DNA of 64,000 bases, taken from contig NZ_JAHKQN010000020.1 in the NCBI RefSeq assembly GCF_018861125.1, positions 125,828 to 189,827 of the forward strand, given 5' to 3'. The translations under genes were made by a program, and so were the position numbers. Source of the DNA: Cellulophaga baltica (GTDB taxonomy: Bacteria; Bacteroidota; Bacteroidia; Flavobacteriales; Flavobacteriaceae). How positions within the stretch are numbered: position 1 is the stretch's first letter; every line of letters begins with the position of its first letter. Shown here one piece after another: positions 9,519 to 18,455 of this stretch. The notes beneath the pieces were generated by a model. That model was not told the DNA's origin and made no database searches. It was given only the letters and a program-made list of their open reading frames with translations.

Positions 9519-10613
9519 TTAGAACTTTAATTCATCTAAATCATTAAAATGGACTTTTTGTTTAATCGTACCTTTTTGTAGAATCAAGACTCCAGGGTTT
9601 GACCTAACTATTGTTTTTAGAGTTGTTTGATCTGTAAAATAAAAATCAAAATTCAACTTGTACTCTTTTATTAATTTTGTTGCAAACTCTTCATTAGAAG
9701 CTGACATACCAATCACTTTATACCCTTCTTTAATTGCAACGTCAGCAACTGTTTTTATATTTTCAAAAGCTTCATAATTGCTTTTATCTAAATCATAGGC
9801 AATTACAGCCAATAACTTAGGCTCTTGCAATAATTCAAATGCCACATCTACACCATCTTTTTCTATTGTAAAGTCATGTATTGGAGGTTCATAACCAGCT
9901 TGCACTTCTGTGGTTTCTACGTCTATAAAATCACCATCTACAGTTGGGTAATCGCCTTGTGTGGTAATAATTTTTTCTTCACCATTTACATTAAACTTCC
10001 AAGCGTAATCAAAAATTGCCTTTGGAGCATCATCAGGTGTTGTCATACCTTCCTCTATATTAGCTCCTATTTTATAAGCTCTAAAATCTATTGCTGGCAA
10101 ATGGTTTAATACATAATATGCAAAAATCACACAGCTCAACAGTGCCAAACTAGTAACTATTCTATTTAATGAAGCACTAAACAAAGGTTTTAAATATTTT
10201 CTACCAATAAATAAAACTATAATAAGAACTAATAATACCAAATCTTTTGTAAACGATTCCCATGGTGTCAACTTTAATGCATCGCCAAAACATCCACAAT
10301 CTGTAACTTTATTAAAATACGCTGAGTAAAAAGTTAAAAATGTAAAGCCTATAATCATTACTAATAAAGCCCAAATAGTAAAACGTATTCTAAAGCCTAT
10401 TAATAATAATACACCCAAAAGAACTTCTAGTATCACTACAAACAATGCAATTTTTAAAGCGTGAGGCTCAAAAAATGGCATATTTAATACTCCAACGCTA
10501 AAATACTCTTCAAGTTTAAATGAAAAACCTACAGGATCGTTGAGTTTTATGAAACCACTAATTATAAATAATATACCAACAAAAAATCTACTTATATTTA
10601 CTAAAATTTTCAT
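9519..10613 (-). CDS. DoxX/MauE-like membrane protein with C-terminal thioredoxin-like domain (BT_3928 family)
   Basis: A 364-residue protein with two parts. The N-terminal half has about five membrane helices (about 7-22, 53-75, 78-98, 122-138, 152-168) and the motif DCGCFGD at 105-111 between helices, typical of the MauE/DoxX group. The C-terminal part (about 250-364) looks like a thioredoxin-fold domain with no CxxC pair. MauE relatives are implicated in disulfide or redox handling in the periplasm. A similar architecture is annotated in Bacteroidota as the BT_3928 family with no proven function. It begins 6 bp after the DUF1599 gene and precedes tpiA, so these are probably cotranscribed. 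Confidence 0.8.
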   Translation of the reverse strand: MKILVNISRFFVGILFIISGFIKLNDPVGFSFKLEEYFSVGVLNMPFFEPHALKIALFVVILEVLLGVLLLIGFRIRFTIWALLVMIIGFTFLTFYSAYFNKVTDCGCFGDALKLTPWESFTKDLVLLVLIIVLFIGRKYLKPLFSASLNRIVTSLALLSCVIFAYYVLNHLPAIDFRAYKIGANIEEGMTTPDDAPKAIFDYAWKFNVNGEEKIITTQGDYPTVDGDFIDVETTEVQAGYEPPIHDFTIEKDGVDVAFELLQEPKLLAVIAYDLDKSNYEAFENIKTVADVAIKEGYKVIGMSASNEEFATKLIKEYKLNFDFYFTDQTTLKTIVRSNPGVLILQKGTIKQKVHFNDLDELKF

Positions 10614-10619
10614 TCGTTA

Positions 10620-11165
10620 TTATTTAGATTCTGTGGTTAAATGTATCATTGCAAATACAGCATAATTAACCATATCTTGGTAATTAGCATCAATACCTTC
10701 ACTAACCAAAGTTTTACCTTTATTATCTTCTATTTGTTTTACTCGCAATAATTTTTGCAGAATCAAATCAGTCAATGAGCTTACACGCATATCACGCCAA
10801 GCTTCGCCGTAATCATGATTTTTATTCTGCATTAAGGTTTTAGTTATTTCTACATGTTTATCAAACAAAAGAACAGCCTCCTCTGTATCAACATCTGGCT
10901 GATCTGCAATACCCTTTTCTATTTGAATTAATGCCATTATAGAATAGTTAATAATACCTATAAATTCCGATTGCTCCCCCTCTTCTACTTTTCTAACTTC
11001 ATTTTCTTGAAGACTACGAATACGTTGTGCTTTTATAAAAATTTGATCTGTTAGCGAGGGTAATCTCAAAATTCTCCATGCACTACCATAATCTTTCATC
11101 TTTTTTGCAAATAAATCTCTACACGTTTTTATTATTGCATCGTATTGTTCTGAAGTTTCCTGCAT
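10620..11165 (-). CDS. DUF1599 protein with two MazG-like repeats
   Basis: A 181-residue protein made of two similar halves. The first has KMKDYGSAWR at 22-31, LTDQIFIKAQRI at 38-49 and IINYSIMALI at 71-80; the second has KNHDYGEAWR at 115-124, LTDLILQKLLRV at 131-142 and VNYAVFAMI further on. This is the DUF1599 architecture; helical, acidic repeats of this kind recall all-alpha MazG-type NTP pyrophosphatases, although no activity can be assigned from sequence. It is the first gene of the run towards tpiA and is divergent from folP, sharing a 106-bp upstream region. Confidence 0.85.
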   Translation of the reverse strand: MQETSEQYDAIIKTCRDLFAKKMKDYGSAWRILRLPSLTDQIFIKAQRIRSLQENEVRKVEEGEQSEFIGIINYSIMALIQIEKGIADQPDVDTEEAVLLFDKHVEITKTLMQNKNHDYGEAWRDMRVSSLTDLILQKLLRVKQIEDNKGKTLVSEGIDANYQDMVNYAVFAMIHLTTESK

Positions 11166-11271
11166 GTATTGTTTCTAATTTGTGTAAATTTCGTTCAAAA
11201 TTTTTAATTGTTCAAGTATCCCGCTTTAAACTTAATCAGTTCAATCAAATCTTAACTAATTACAAAATATA

Positions 11272-12099
11272 ATGACCATTAATTGTAGAGGAAAACTTAT
11301 TGATCTAAACAACCCAAAAGTAATGGGCATTCTTAATGTTACTCCTGATTCTTTTTTTGATGGCGGAAACTATAAAAATGTAACTAGTATAATTAACCAA
11401 GTAAATAAAATGTTAATTGAAGGTGCGACTTTTATTGATGTTGGCGCATACAGCTCTAGACCTGGCGCCGATTTTGTTTCAGAAGATGAAGAATTGTCTA
11501 GAATTATTCCGATAGTTAAACTATTAACTAAGGAATTTCCTGAAATTAATATTTCAATTGATACGTTTAGAAGTAAAATTGCCTATGAATGTATTATTCA
11601 TGGCGCCTCTCTTATTAATGATATTTCAGCAGGAAATCTTGACAAGCAAATGTTCGATACAATTGCTAAACACCAAGTACCATATATAATGATGCATATG
11701 AAAGGTACTCCACAGAACATGCAAAAACAAACTGATTATAATAATTTAATTGTCGACATTTTAAAATATTTCTCTGAAAAAATCAACATAGCTCATTCAA
11801 AAAAAATAAACGACATAATTATTGATCCTGGTTTTGGGTTTTCAAAAACAGTTGCTCAAAATTACGAGTTAATGCAAAAATTAAGTTTATTTAGAACAAC
11901 CAAATCTCCAATATTGGTAGGTATTAGCAGAAAATCTATGATTTATAAAATATTAGAAAATGATGCTCAAAATGCTTTAAATGGGACTTCGGTATTAAAC
12001 ACAATTGCACTTATTAACGGAGCTAATATATTAAGAGTACATGATGTAAAAGAAGCAATTGAATGTATTAAAATTACAAAACAATTAAAGACAAAATAA
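11272..12099 (+). CDS. folP: dihydropteroate synthase
   Basis: A 275-residue TIM-barrel enzyme that joins p-aminobenzoate to 6-hydroxymethyl-dihydropterin pyrophosphate in folate synthesis. It shows the two family signatures: GILNVTPDSFFDGG (19-32) and the GATFIDVGAYSSRPGA segment, plus DPGFGFSKT and the C-terminal GISRKSM phosphate-binding motif. It is divergent from the DUF1599 gene and is followed 48 bp later by cdaA on the same strand, so a folP-cdaA operon is likely. The length is normal. Confidence 0.96.
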   Translation: MTINCRGKLIDLNNPKVMGILNVTPDSFFDGGNYKNVTSIINQVNKMLIEGATFIDVGAYSSRPGADFVSEDEELSRIIPIVKLLTKEFPEINISIDTFRSKIAYECIIHGASLINDISAGNLDKQMFDTIAKHQVPYIMMHMKGTPQNMQKQTDYNNLIVDILKYFSEKINIAHSKKINDIIIDPGFGFSKTVAQNYELMQKLSLFRTTKSPILVGISRKSMIYKILENDAQNALNGTSVLNTIALINGANILRVHDVKEAIECIKITKQLKTK

Positions 12100-12147
12100 C
12101 TCGATTTAAGTGCTGCAATTTTTCTATTTTTACAAAAAACACCTGAC

Positions 12148-12933
12148 TTGGATTTTTTAAATTTATTAGATTTTAAAATAACAGATTTTATAGACATATT
12201 ACTTGTCGCTGTACTACTATACTATATTTATAAATTAGTCCGTGGTACTGTGGCTATTAATATTTTTATTGGTATAGTTTTATTTTGGGGGTTTTGGAAA
12301 CTTACTGAGCTACTTGAAATGAAAATGATAAGTAGCATGATTGGTGGTTTTATGTCTGTAGGTTTAATAGCATTAATCATTGTTTTTCAACAAGAAATCA
12401 GAAAATTTTTGTTGATGATTGGTTCTACTAATTTTGCGAACAAACGAAACTTTATCAAACATTTTAAATTTTTAAAACCTGAATCAACAGCTATTAAAAC
12501 AGATGTTGATGCATTATTAAGCGCTTGCGAAAAAATGAGTGCTACAAAAACTGGAGCTATTATCGTAATCGCTAGAAATAATTCTCTAGATTTTGTAAAA
12601 TCTAGTGGAGACAAAATGTATATTGAGATTAACCAACCAATTATAGAAAGTATATTTTATAAAAATAGTCCGTTACACGATGGCGCAACAATTATAGAAA
12701 ACAACTACATTGTAGCAACTAGGGTTATACTTCCAGTATCTAATGATAGAAGTATTCCTTTGCGTTTTGGTTTAAGACATAGAGCTGCTGTTGGCATTAC
12801 CGAAAAAACAGATTCACTTGTAATTGTTGTTAGTGAAGAAACTGGTATGATAACTTATATTAAAGGTGGTAAATTTATTTTATATAAAGATATCAATGAT
12901 TTAAGCAGTATTCTTAAAGAAGATTTAATGTAA
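12148..12933 (+). CDS. cdaA: membrane-bound diadenylate cyclase CdaA
   Basis: A 261-residue enzyme that makes cyclic di-AMP from two ATP. Three N-terminal membrane helices (about 16-32, 38-54, 64-84) precede the DAC domain, with the substrate motifs DGA (178-180, in SPLHDGATI) and RHR (210-212, in GLRHRAAVG) both intact. The start is a TTG codon: the N-terminus it gives matches the family, and no suitable ATG lies upstream in frame. It follows folP. There is no cdaR or glmM neighbour, unlike the Firmicutes arrangement. Its TAA stop abuts the stop of the convergent ABC transporter gene with no spacer. Confidence 0.93.
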   Translation: MDFLNLLDFKITDFIDILLVAVLLYYIYKLVRGTVAINIFIGIVLFWGFWKLTELLEMKMISSMIGGFMSVGLIALIIVFQQEIRKFLLMIGSTNFANKRNFIKHFKFLKPESTAIKTDVDALLSACEKMSATKTGAIIVIARNNSLDFVKSSGDKMYIEINQPIIESIFYKNSPLHDGATIIENNYIVATRVILPVSNDRSIPLRFGLRHRAAVGITEKTDSLVIVVSEETGMITYIKGGKFILYKDINDLSSILKEDLM

Positions 12934-14700
12934 TTAAGCAACTTCTTCTGATAAAAATTGAGCCACATATAAATCATTATAATAACCCTCGTTCTCAAGC
13001 AACTCTTTATGAGTTCCTACTTCTACAATTTTACCAGCATCCATTACAATAATCTTATCTGCTTTTTTTATTGTAGCCAAACGGTGAGCTATAATTATTG
13101 AAGTTCTGCCTTCCGTAATTTTATCAGTTGCTTTTTGTATTAACTGTTCTGAATAAGTATCAATTGAAGACGTGGCTTCATCTAAAATTAAAATACTAGG
13201 GTTACTTACGTAAGCACGTAAAAAGGCTATTAACTGTCGTTGTCCACTTGACAGCATTGCACCCCTTTCTTTTACATTGTAATTGTAACCGTCAGGTAAA
13301 CTTGTGATAAAATCGTGTACTCCAATTTCTTTAGCTGCATTTTCTATAGCTTCAAAACTAACAGAAGATTCTTTTAATGATATATTGTTTTTTATAGTAT
13401 CTGCAAACAGAAAAACATCTTGTAAAACAACTGCAATTTTAGCTCTTAATGAAGCTAATTTATAATCTTTAATACTTGTGCCATCAACAGAAATTACACC
13501 AGAATTAATCTCATAAAATCGATTCAGTAAATTAATAATAGTAGATTTCCCAGCACCTGTAGAACCAACAATTGCAACAGTTTCTCCTGCTTTTACATTA
13601 AATGAAATTCCATGGAGTACTTCTTCATCTTCTAAATATCCAAAACGTACATTAGAAAATTCAATATCACCTTTTACAAGTTCTTTTTCTACAATACCAG
13701 AATCTTCAATTTTACTATCGGTGTCTAATATTTTAAATACACGGCCCGCAGCAACCATTCCCATCTGTAAGGTGTTAAATTTATCTGCAATTTGACGAAG
13801 TGGTCTAAAAAGCATATCTGCCAATAATATAAAAGCAAAAATTGCTCCGTATTCATTTGGCCCTACATTGGCGATATTCAAAAGTCCGCCATACCAAACT
13901 ATCAACCCTACTGCAATAGACGATACTATTTCTGCAATCGGAAAAAAGATAGAATTATACCACACTGTTTTTAACCAAGCATTTTTATGTTTCTCATTTA
14001 TTATTCTAAAACTTTCTTTTTCACTTTCTTCACTATTAAAAAGCTGTACTATTTTAATACCAGATATACGTTCTTGCACAAATGAATTCAGGTTAGACAC
14101 CTGAGATCTTACCTCTGTAAAAGCAATTTTCATCGCCTTTTGAAAAACACGCGTCGCGTATGCTATTATTGGCATAAGAGCAAAAACGATTAAGGCCAAT
14201 TTCCAATTCTGGAATAACATTACACCACCTACAACAATCATTTTTAGTAAATCAGCAATTATCACGAAAAAACCTTGACTAAAAATCTCTCCGATACGTT
14301 GCATATCAGCAACTGCTCTTGTAACTAAAACACCTATGGATGAGTTATCAAAATATTTCATTTTAAAACCCATCATTTTTTTAAAAAGATCTATTCTTAC
14401 ATCTTTTATTACAGATTCACCTAACCAATTTGCATAATAATTGAAAGCTAATTGACTTATTACCTGTCCTAAAAGAACGGACAGCATAGCAATTGTTAAA
14501 TACAATAACTTTTGACTGTCTTTTAATGTAATAGCCTCATCAACAATATCACCAACAATTATAGCAGTCATTACTGCAAAACCTGACAATAATATTGCCG
14601 CTATTGCAACTCCATAAAAAGTAACTCTGTAAGGTTTTGTGTAGCCAACTAGTCGTTTAAATAAGATATAATCAAATGCTTTTCCTGACTTTTTATCCAT
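12934..14700 (-). CDS. ABC exporter, fused permease and ATPase (MsbA-like)
   Basis: A 588-residue half-transporter. Six membrane helices fill about residues 20-310 (ABC type I exporter fold), followed by a nucleotide-binding domain with Walker A GSTGAGKST (379-387), the signature LSSGQ (about 483-487), Walker B ILILDE (about 503-508) and the H-loop in IIAHRLATI. It probably works as a homodimer in the inner membrane; lipid or drug export is the usual role of this family, but the substrate is not evident. Its start overlaps the end of truA by 8 bp, so the two are translated from one transcript. Confidence 0.92.
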   Translation of the reverse strand: MDKKSGKAFDYILFKRLVGYTKPYRVTFYGVAIAAILLSGFAVMTAIIVGDIVDEAITLKDSQKLLYLTIAMLSVLLGQVISQLAFNYYANWLGESVIKDVRIDLFKKMMGFKMKYFDNSSIGVLVTRAVADMQRIGEIFSQGFFVIIADLLKMIVVGGVMLFQNWKLALIVFALMPIIAYATRVFQKAMKIAFTEVRSQVSNLNSFVQERISGIKIVQLFNSEESEKESFRIINEKHKNAWLKTVWYNSIFFPIAEIVSSIAVGLIVWYGGLLNIANVGPNEYGAIFAFILLADMLFRPLRQIADKFNTLQMGMVAAGRVFKILDTDSKIEDSGIVEKELVKGDIEFSNVRFGYLEDEEVLHGISFNVKAGETVAIVGSTGAGKSTIINLLNRFYEINSGVISVDGTSIKDYKLASLRAKIAVVLQDVFLFADTIKNNISLKESSVSFEAIENAAKEIGVHDFITSLPDGYNYNVKERGAMLSSGQRQLIAFLRAYVSNPSILILDEATSSIDTYSEQLIQKATDKITEGRTSIIIAHRLATIKKADKIIVMDAGKIVEVGTHKELLENEGYYNDLYVAQFLSEEVA

Positions 14701-15445
14701 TGGTTTTAACTATGTTTTCTGGGTATAAAACTCGTGTCAAATATAAGCCTTTTGCAGGCACTGAAACCCCTGCCTGAGCTCTATCCTTACTTTTTATAAT
14801 AGCTTTAACAGTATCAACTTCAATTTTACCTAAGCCAACATCTAACAAGGTACCAACTATAGCCCTTACCATATTTCGTAAAAAACGGTTTGCAGTTATG
14901 GTAAATACTAAAACATCACCTTTTAACTCCCAGTTAGAGAAACGAATATCACATAAAAATGTATGCACATCAGTATGCACTTTTGAAAAACACTCAAAAT
15001 CATTAAAACTCATAATCATGGTTGCTGCTTCATTCATTTTTTCAACATTTAATGAATGTTTCACATAGTGTGCATGATTTATATAAAAAGGGTTTTTCTT
15101 CTGTACTAACCAATACTCATAGGTTCGAGCACAAGCATGAAAGCGTGCATGAGCATCATCAACCGTATTAAAAACCCCTTGTACAGCAATGTCTTTTGGT
15201 AAAAAAGAATTAAGCTTATATACTAGTTGATCTATAACTTCAATTTCTCCATGATCAAAATGTGCATACATTTGTTTAGCATGTACTCCAGCATCAGTTC
15301 TACCTGCACCCATTAAGCTAATAGTTTCACCTAAAATCTTAGAAAAAGCATCTTCTAAAACCTCTTGAACAGTGATTGCATTAGGTTGCTTTTGCCAACC
15401 ATGATAATGTTCTCCGAAGTAAGAGAACTCAACAAAATATCTCAA
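14693..15445 (-). CDS. truA: tRNA pseudouridine(38-40) synthase
   Basis: A 250-residue pseudouridine synthase that modifies positions 38-40 of the tRNA anticodon stem. The catalytic Asp51 is in the invariant GRTDAGVHA motif (48-56), and the C-terminal FLRNMVRAIVGTLLDVG segment is typical. The start is TTG: it gives the expected N-terminus (MRYFVEFSYFG), and an in-frame stop lies four codons upstream with no ATG. A TACCTTTG -7 box lies about 25 bp upstream. It overlaps the downstream ABC exporter gene by 8 bp. Confidence 0.95.
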   Translation of the reverse strand: MRYFVEFSYFGEHYHGWQKQPNAITVQEVLEDAFSKILGETISLMGAGRTDAGVHAKQMYAHFDHGEIEVIDQLVYKLNSFLPKDIAVQGVFNTVDDAHARFHACARTYEYWLVQKKNPFYINHAHYVKHSLNVEKMNEAATMIMSFNDFECFSKVHTDVHTFLCDIRFSNWELKGDVLVFTITANRFLRNMVRAIVGTLLDVGLGKIEVDTVKAIIKSKDRAQAGVSVPAKGLYLTRVLYPENIVKTNG

Positions 15446-15469
15446 TTGAATATGCTATTTTTGTGAGCA

Positions 15470-15477
15470 ACAAAGGT
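15470..15477 (-). promoter_or_regulatory. -7 promoter element of truA
   Basis: On the minus strand TACCTTTG matches the Bacteroidota TAnnTTTG box exactly and lies 24 bp before the TTG start of truA. No good TTG -33 box is visible at the usual spacing, so this rests on one element. Confidence 0.4.
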
Positions 15478-15573
15478 ACTAAAGAAATATGAGTTTGTTT
15501 TTTTACTTTAAGCAATCTTTTAGAAAACAACACTCTACTAAACTTTAATTTAAATTATTCCGAAACTAATTTA

Positions 15574-16068
15574 ATGACTCGAATACTCTTACTTTCAGAC
15601 ACTCATAGTCATATTGATGAGAAAATATTAAAATATGCAAATAAGGCTGATGAAATATGGCATGCAGGCGATATTGGCTCACTTATCGTTACAAATCAAC
15701 TAAAAAAAATAAAGCCTATAAGAGCTGTTTATGGTAATATTGATGATCATATTGCCCAAATGGAATTCCCTTTAGACAATAGATTTATGTGTGAAGGTGT
15801 TGATGTTTGGATGACACACATTGGTGGTTACCCAAATAAATATTCGCCCAGAATTAAAGAAAGTATCAAAAACAATCCGCCAAAATTATTTATTTCGGGT
15901 CACTCACACATCTTAAAAGTTATGTGGGACAAAAAACTTAATTTATTACACATGAACCCTGGTGCTTGTGGCAAGCACGGTTTTCATCAAGTAAGAACCA
16001 TGTTACAGTTTGTAATTGAAGGAGATGAAATTAAAAACCTTGAAATTATCGAACTAGGTAAAAGGTGA
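15574..16068 (+). CDS. YfcE/MJ0936-family metallophosphoesterase
   Basis: A 164-residue single-domain calcineurin-type phosphoesterase. All five metal motifs are present in order: LLSDTHSHID (DxH), HAGDIG (GD), YGNIDDH (GNxD), THIGGY (H) and SGHSHI (GHxH). This matches the short YfcE/MJ0936 family, which hydrolyses small phosphodiesters in vitro; the natural substrate is unknown. It is divergent from truA and ends in a bidirectional hairpin shared with the next gene. Confidence 0.92.
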   Translation: MTRILLLSDTHSHIDEKILKYANKADEIWHAGDIGSLIVTNQLKKIKPIRAVYGNIDDHIAQMEFPLDNRFMCEGVDVWMTHIGGYPNKYSPRIKESIKNNPPKLFISGHSHILKVMWDKKLNLLHMNPGACGKHGFHQVRTMLQFVIEGDEIKNLEIIELGKR

Positions 16069-16074
16069 AAATTC

Positions 16075-16108
16075 AAAAAGCGATTAACACTTATACTAAT
16101 CGCTTTTT
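16075..16108. terminator. bidirectional terminator between the phosphoesterase gene and the 16.1-17.7 kb gene
   Basis: A 12-bp perfect stem (AAAAAGCGATTA / TAATCGCTTTTT) with a 10-nt loop lies between convergent genes. Both arms carry A/T runs, so it has a U-tract in either direction. Confidence 0.8.
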
Positions 16109-16131
16109 AACTACCAAAACTATTGATATAC

Positions 16132-17679
16132 CTAATTACAGCTGTTTAATTCTTGAGCAAATTTAATTAAATCTTCTTTCTTATTTTTAAATTCACCCGT
16201 GTTAACTTTGGCCTTTAAAGCTAGACAGTCTTCAGCAAAAACACTCAACTCTTTATTAAAACCAAAAACAAAATTTTTACTCATTGTTGAAGTTGTAGTT
16301 TCTCTATCTTTTAATTGTAATACAAACTCTGAACCTTGGTGGGCATACAAATTAATTTTTTCTCCTTCAATCAAAACTTTTGCAAACTTTGGGACTGAAG
16401 TCGCATCATTTGCTAATGCCGATTTAAAATCAACAACTTCATATGTATCTCCATTTGCTACTACCATTTTTTTAGCATTTTGAGCTTCATATACTTCATG
16501 TTCATTTCCTGTTCCTAAAACATTTACTACCACACTCATTTTTGCTAATTCGTTTGCTGAAACTGTTGTTTGTAATGTGTCATTTTGTGCAGTTATTAAA
16601 AAAGCTATTGATTTTTCAGAAGTATCTTCTTCTTCAGCCTCAACTAAAACTTCTGTAACTACTGGCTCATTTGAAACATCTTCTGTAATTACTTCAAAAT
16701 GTCTACTATCCGTTTTATTTGTTTCAAAAAGAGCAATTAATTTATCAGCAGAGTTATTAATTCTTTTTCCATCACCTTTATCGTAATCATTATCAATTAA
16801 TTTATTCGCATATTCTTTTGCTTTTAAAGGTTGATCTAACTTTAAATAAATCATAGCAATGTTATAAAAACTAGCGTATCTTAACTTTTTAGATTTTCTA
16901 TCGTCTTTATCATATCTAGCAACAACATCATTAAAATAATCTACATATGGTTGTACATTTTCTAAAAGTGGTTCAACCGTTTGATCGTATTCCATTTCAT
17001 CAAAAATAGTTTTTAAAGCTTCATATGTTTCTTGATGTTTTTGATATTCTGGATGTTTTTTAGTTGCTAAAATCCAAAAAATATTACCTGTTAAACTTTC
17101 GTAAGGCTCATAACCGTAAATAGAGTTTACTCTGTAAGAAACTGTACTTTCTATTGAGCTACGGTGTTCAGCTCTATGTTTATCTCTAATCGAATATCTA
17201 TTTCTATTATATGATTTACTGGCCTCATTGTATGATCTATATTTAGACCCCGTATAACCTGTTTTTTCAGAATAAGGGTATGACAAGTTTTCACCTGAAT
17301 CCATATTACTAATGGTTAATGTAGCTGTAGTTGAAAAAGTAGTAACCGCATAATAAAAATGCTTTGTTGATGTAACATTACCATCTTTATCTTTTTCCTC
17401 TTCAGTCTCTTTTTTTATATCTATGTCGCCAACAGTGGTACCATGAAAATCTAAATTAAAATCAATAGTTCCATTGGTTGCTACTTTAGTAAAACCTGAA
17501 ATTCTTACAGCTCTAGAGTTGGAAGAATATGTTCTTTTAGCATCATCAAGAACAGGTTTTGATGGAAGTTTCACATAAGCAACTTTGAAAGGCTCTCTGT
17601 TTAAATTTGCACTTTGGCTATAACCAGATAAGCAAAATGTAAAAAATAAAACATAAATACTTAGGTTGAAATTTTTCAT
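16132..17679 (-). CDS. secreted protein of unknown function with helical-repeat middle
   Basis: I do not recognise this 515-residue protein. The start is set at MKNFNLSIYVLFF, which gives a clear signal peptide ending near SGYSQ; the longer reading lacks one. The N-terminal part (about 20-160) is beta-rich with many Ser/Thr; the middle (about 200-310) has short helices resembling TPR units (for example FYNIAMIYLKLDQPLKAKEYA); the C-terminal part has another beta domain and ends in a segment with two Cys (DCLALKAKVN, ELNSCN). Probably periplasmic or outer-membrane associated. It stands alone between two terminators. Confidence 0.7.
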   Translation of the reverse strand: MKNFNLSIYVLFFTFCLSGYSQSANLNREPFKVAYVKLPSKPVLDDAKRTYSSNSRAVRISGFTKVATNGTIDFNLDFHGTTVGDIDIKKETEEEKDKDGNVTSTKHFYYAVTTFSTTATLTISNMDSGENLSYPYSEKTGYTGSKYRSYNEASKSYNRNRYSIRDKHRAEHRSSIESTVSYRVNSIYGYEPYESLTGNIFWILATKKHPEYQKHQETYEALKTIFDEMEYDQTVEPLLENVQPYVDYFNDVVARYDKDDRKSKKLRYASFYNIAMIYLKLDQPLKAKEYANKLIDNDYDKGDGKRINNSADKLIALFETNKTDSRHFEVITEDVSNEPVVTEVLVEAEEEDTSEKSIAFLITAQNDTLQTTVSANELAKMSVVVNVLGTGNEHEVYEAQNAKKMVVANGDTYEVVDFKSALANDATSVPKFAKVLIEGEKINLYAHQGSEFVLQLKDRETTTSTMSKNFVFGFNKELSVFAEDCLALKAKVNTGEFKNKKEDLIKFAQELNSCN

Positions 17680-17790
17680 AAAAAGTTTAAATTGTGTTAA
17701 GGTGTTGTTAAACGAATACATAAGCCTTTTATTGCAAAATCAAACTATACGGTAAGAAAAATCACTGTACGAACTTAAATTTCAGGTAAT

Positions 17791-17816
17791 AAAAAACCCG
17801 GGCACTACCCCGGGTT
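17791..17816 (-). terminator. terminator after the DUF4293 gene
   Basis: A GC-rich 8-bp stem (AACCCGGG / CCCGGGTT) with a 6-nt loop, followed on the minus strand by TTTTTTATTACC. It lies about 30 bp after the stop of the DUF4293 gene and is the most GC-rich hairpin in the window. Confidence 0.85.
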
Positions 17817-17845
17817 CACGCACTAATACTACTAAGATGTTAGGT

Positions 17846-18259
17846 TTAACGCAAACGATCAACAGATTTTACAAGGTCTTCATCCTTCTTAATTGCCTTG
17901 TTTGCCAAGACTAATAAAACGATAGAAAAGATAGGAATGTAAACCCCAATACCCTTCTCAGAAATATTCATTTCTCCAGATAATGTTAGTAATCGATAAA
18001 CGAAAAATCCTAGTAAAAAAAAATTTAATATCATATTCAGTCTGTTAATCACAAACTGCTTTTTTCTGGTTTTAAACATTAAAATAGCTATTAAAGCTAA
18101 AAGAGCAACACCTCCTAATGCGATGGCAATATACAACAATTCATTTGTTGAAAACAAACTTACTTCATTTACAACAGGCCACACATCAATCATAAACGGT
18201 AAAACACCCGCCAAAAGTATTACTATGAACAAATATAATGTTTGAATTCTTTGAATCAT
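17846..18259 (-). CDS. DUF4293 family membrane protein
   Basis: A 137-residue inner-membrane protein with four hydrophobic helices (about 8-25, 42-64, 75-93, 106-122). The N-terminus MIQRIQTLYLF and overall layout match DUF4293, a family restricted to Bacteroidota. Its function is unknown. It is divergent from rho, with about 196 bp between the two starts, an arrangement I recall as common in flavobacteria but cannot check here. Confidence 0.85.
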   Translation of the reverse strand: MIQRIQTLYLFIVILLAGVLPFMIDVWPVVNEVSLFSTNELLYIAIALGGVALLALIAILMFKTRKKQFVINRLNMILNFFLLGFFVYRLLTLSGEMNISEKGIGVYIPIFSIVLLVLANKAIKKDEDLVKSVDRLR

Positions 18260-18455
18260 TTAGTCTAAATCTAATTTCAAGCTGCAAAATAACTGTCTTT
18301 TTCAGAAATATCAATGAAATATTGAAAATAATTTGTAATATTGTCTTGTTATATTAGAACACTCACCATTTATCGGACATCGTTCCAACAATTATCATAA
18401 AAAAAAATTAGAATACACTTCATTTTATTAAGACGTATAATTTATTCAATTATTA

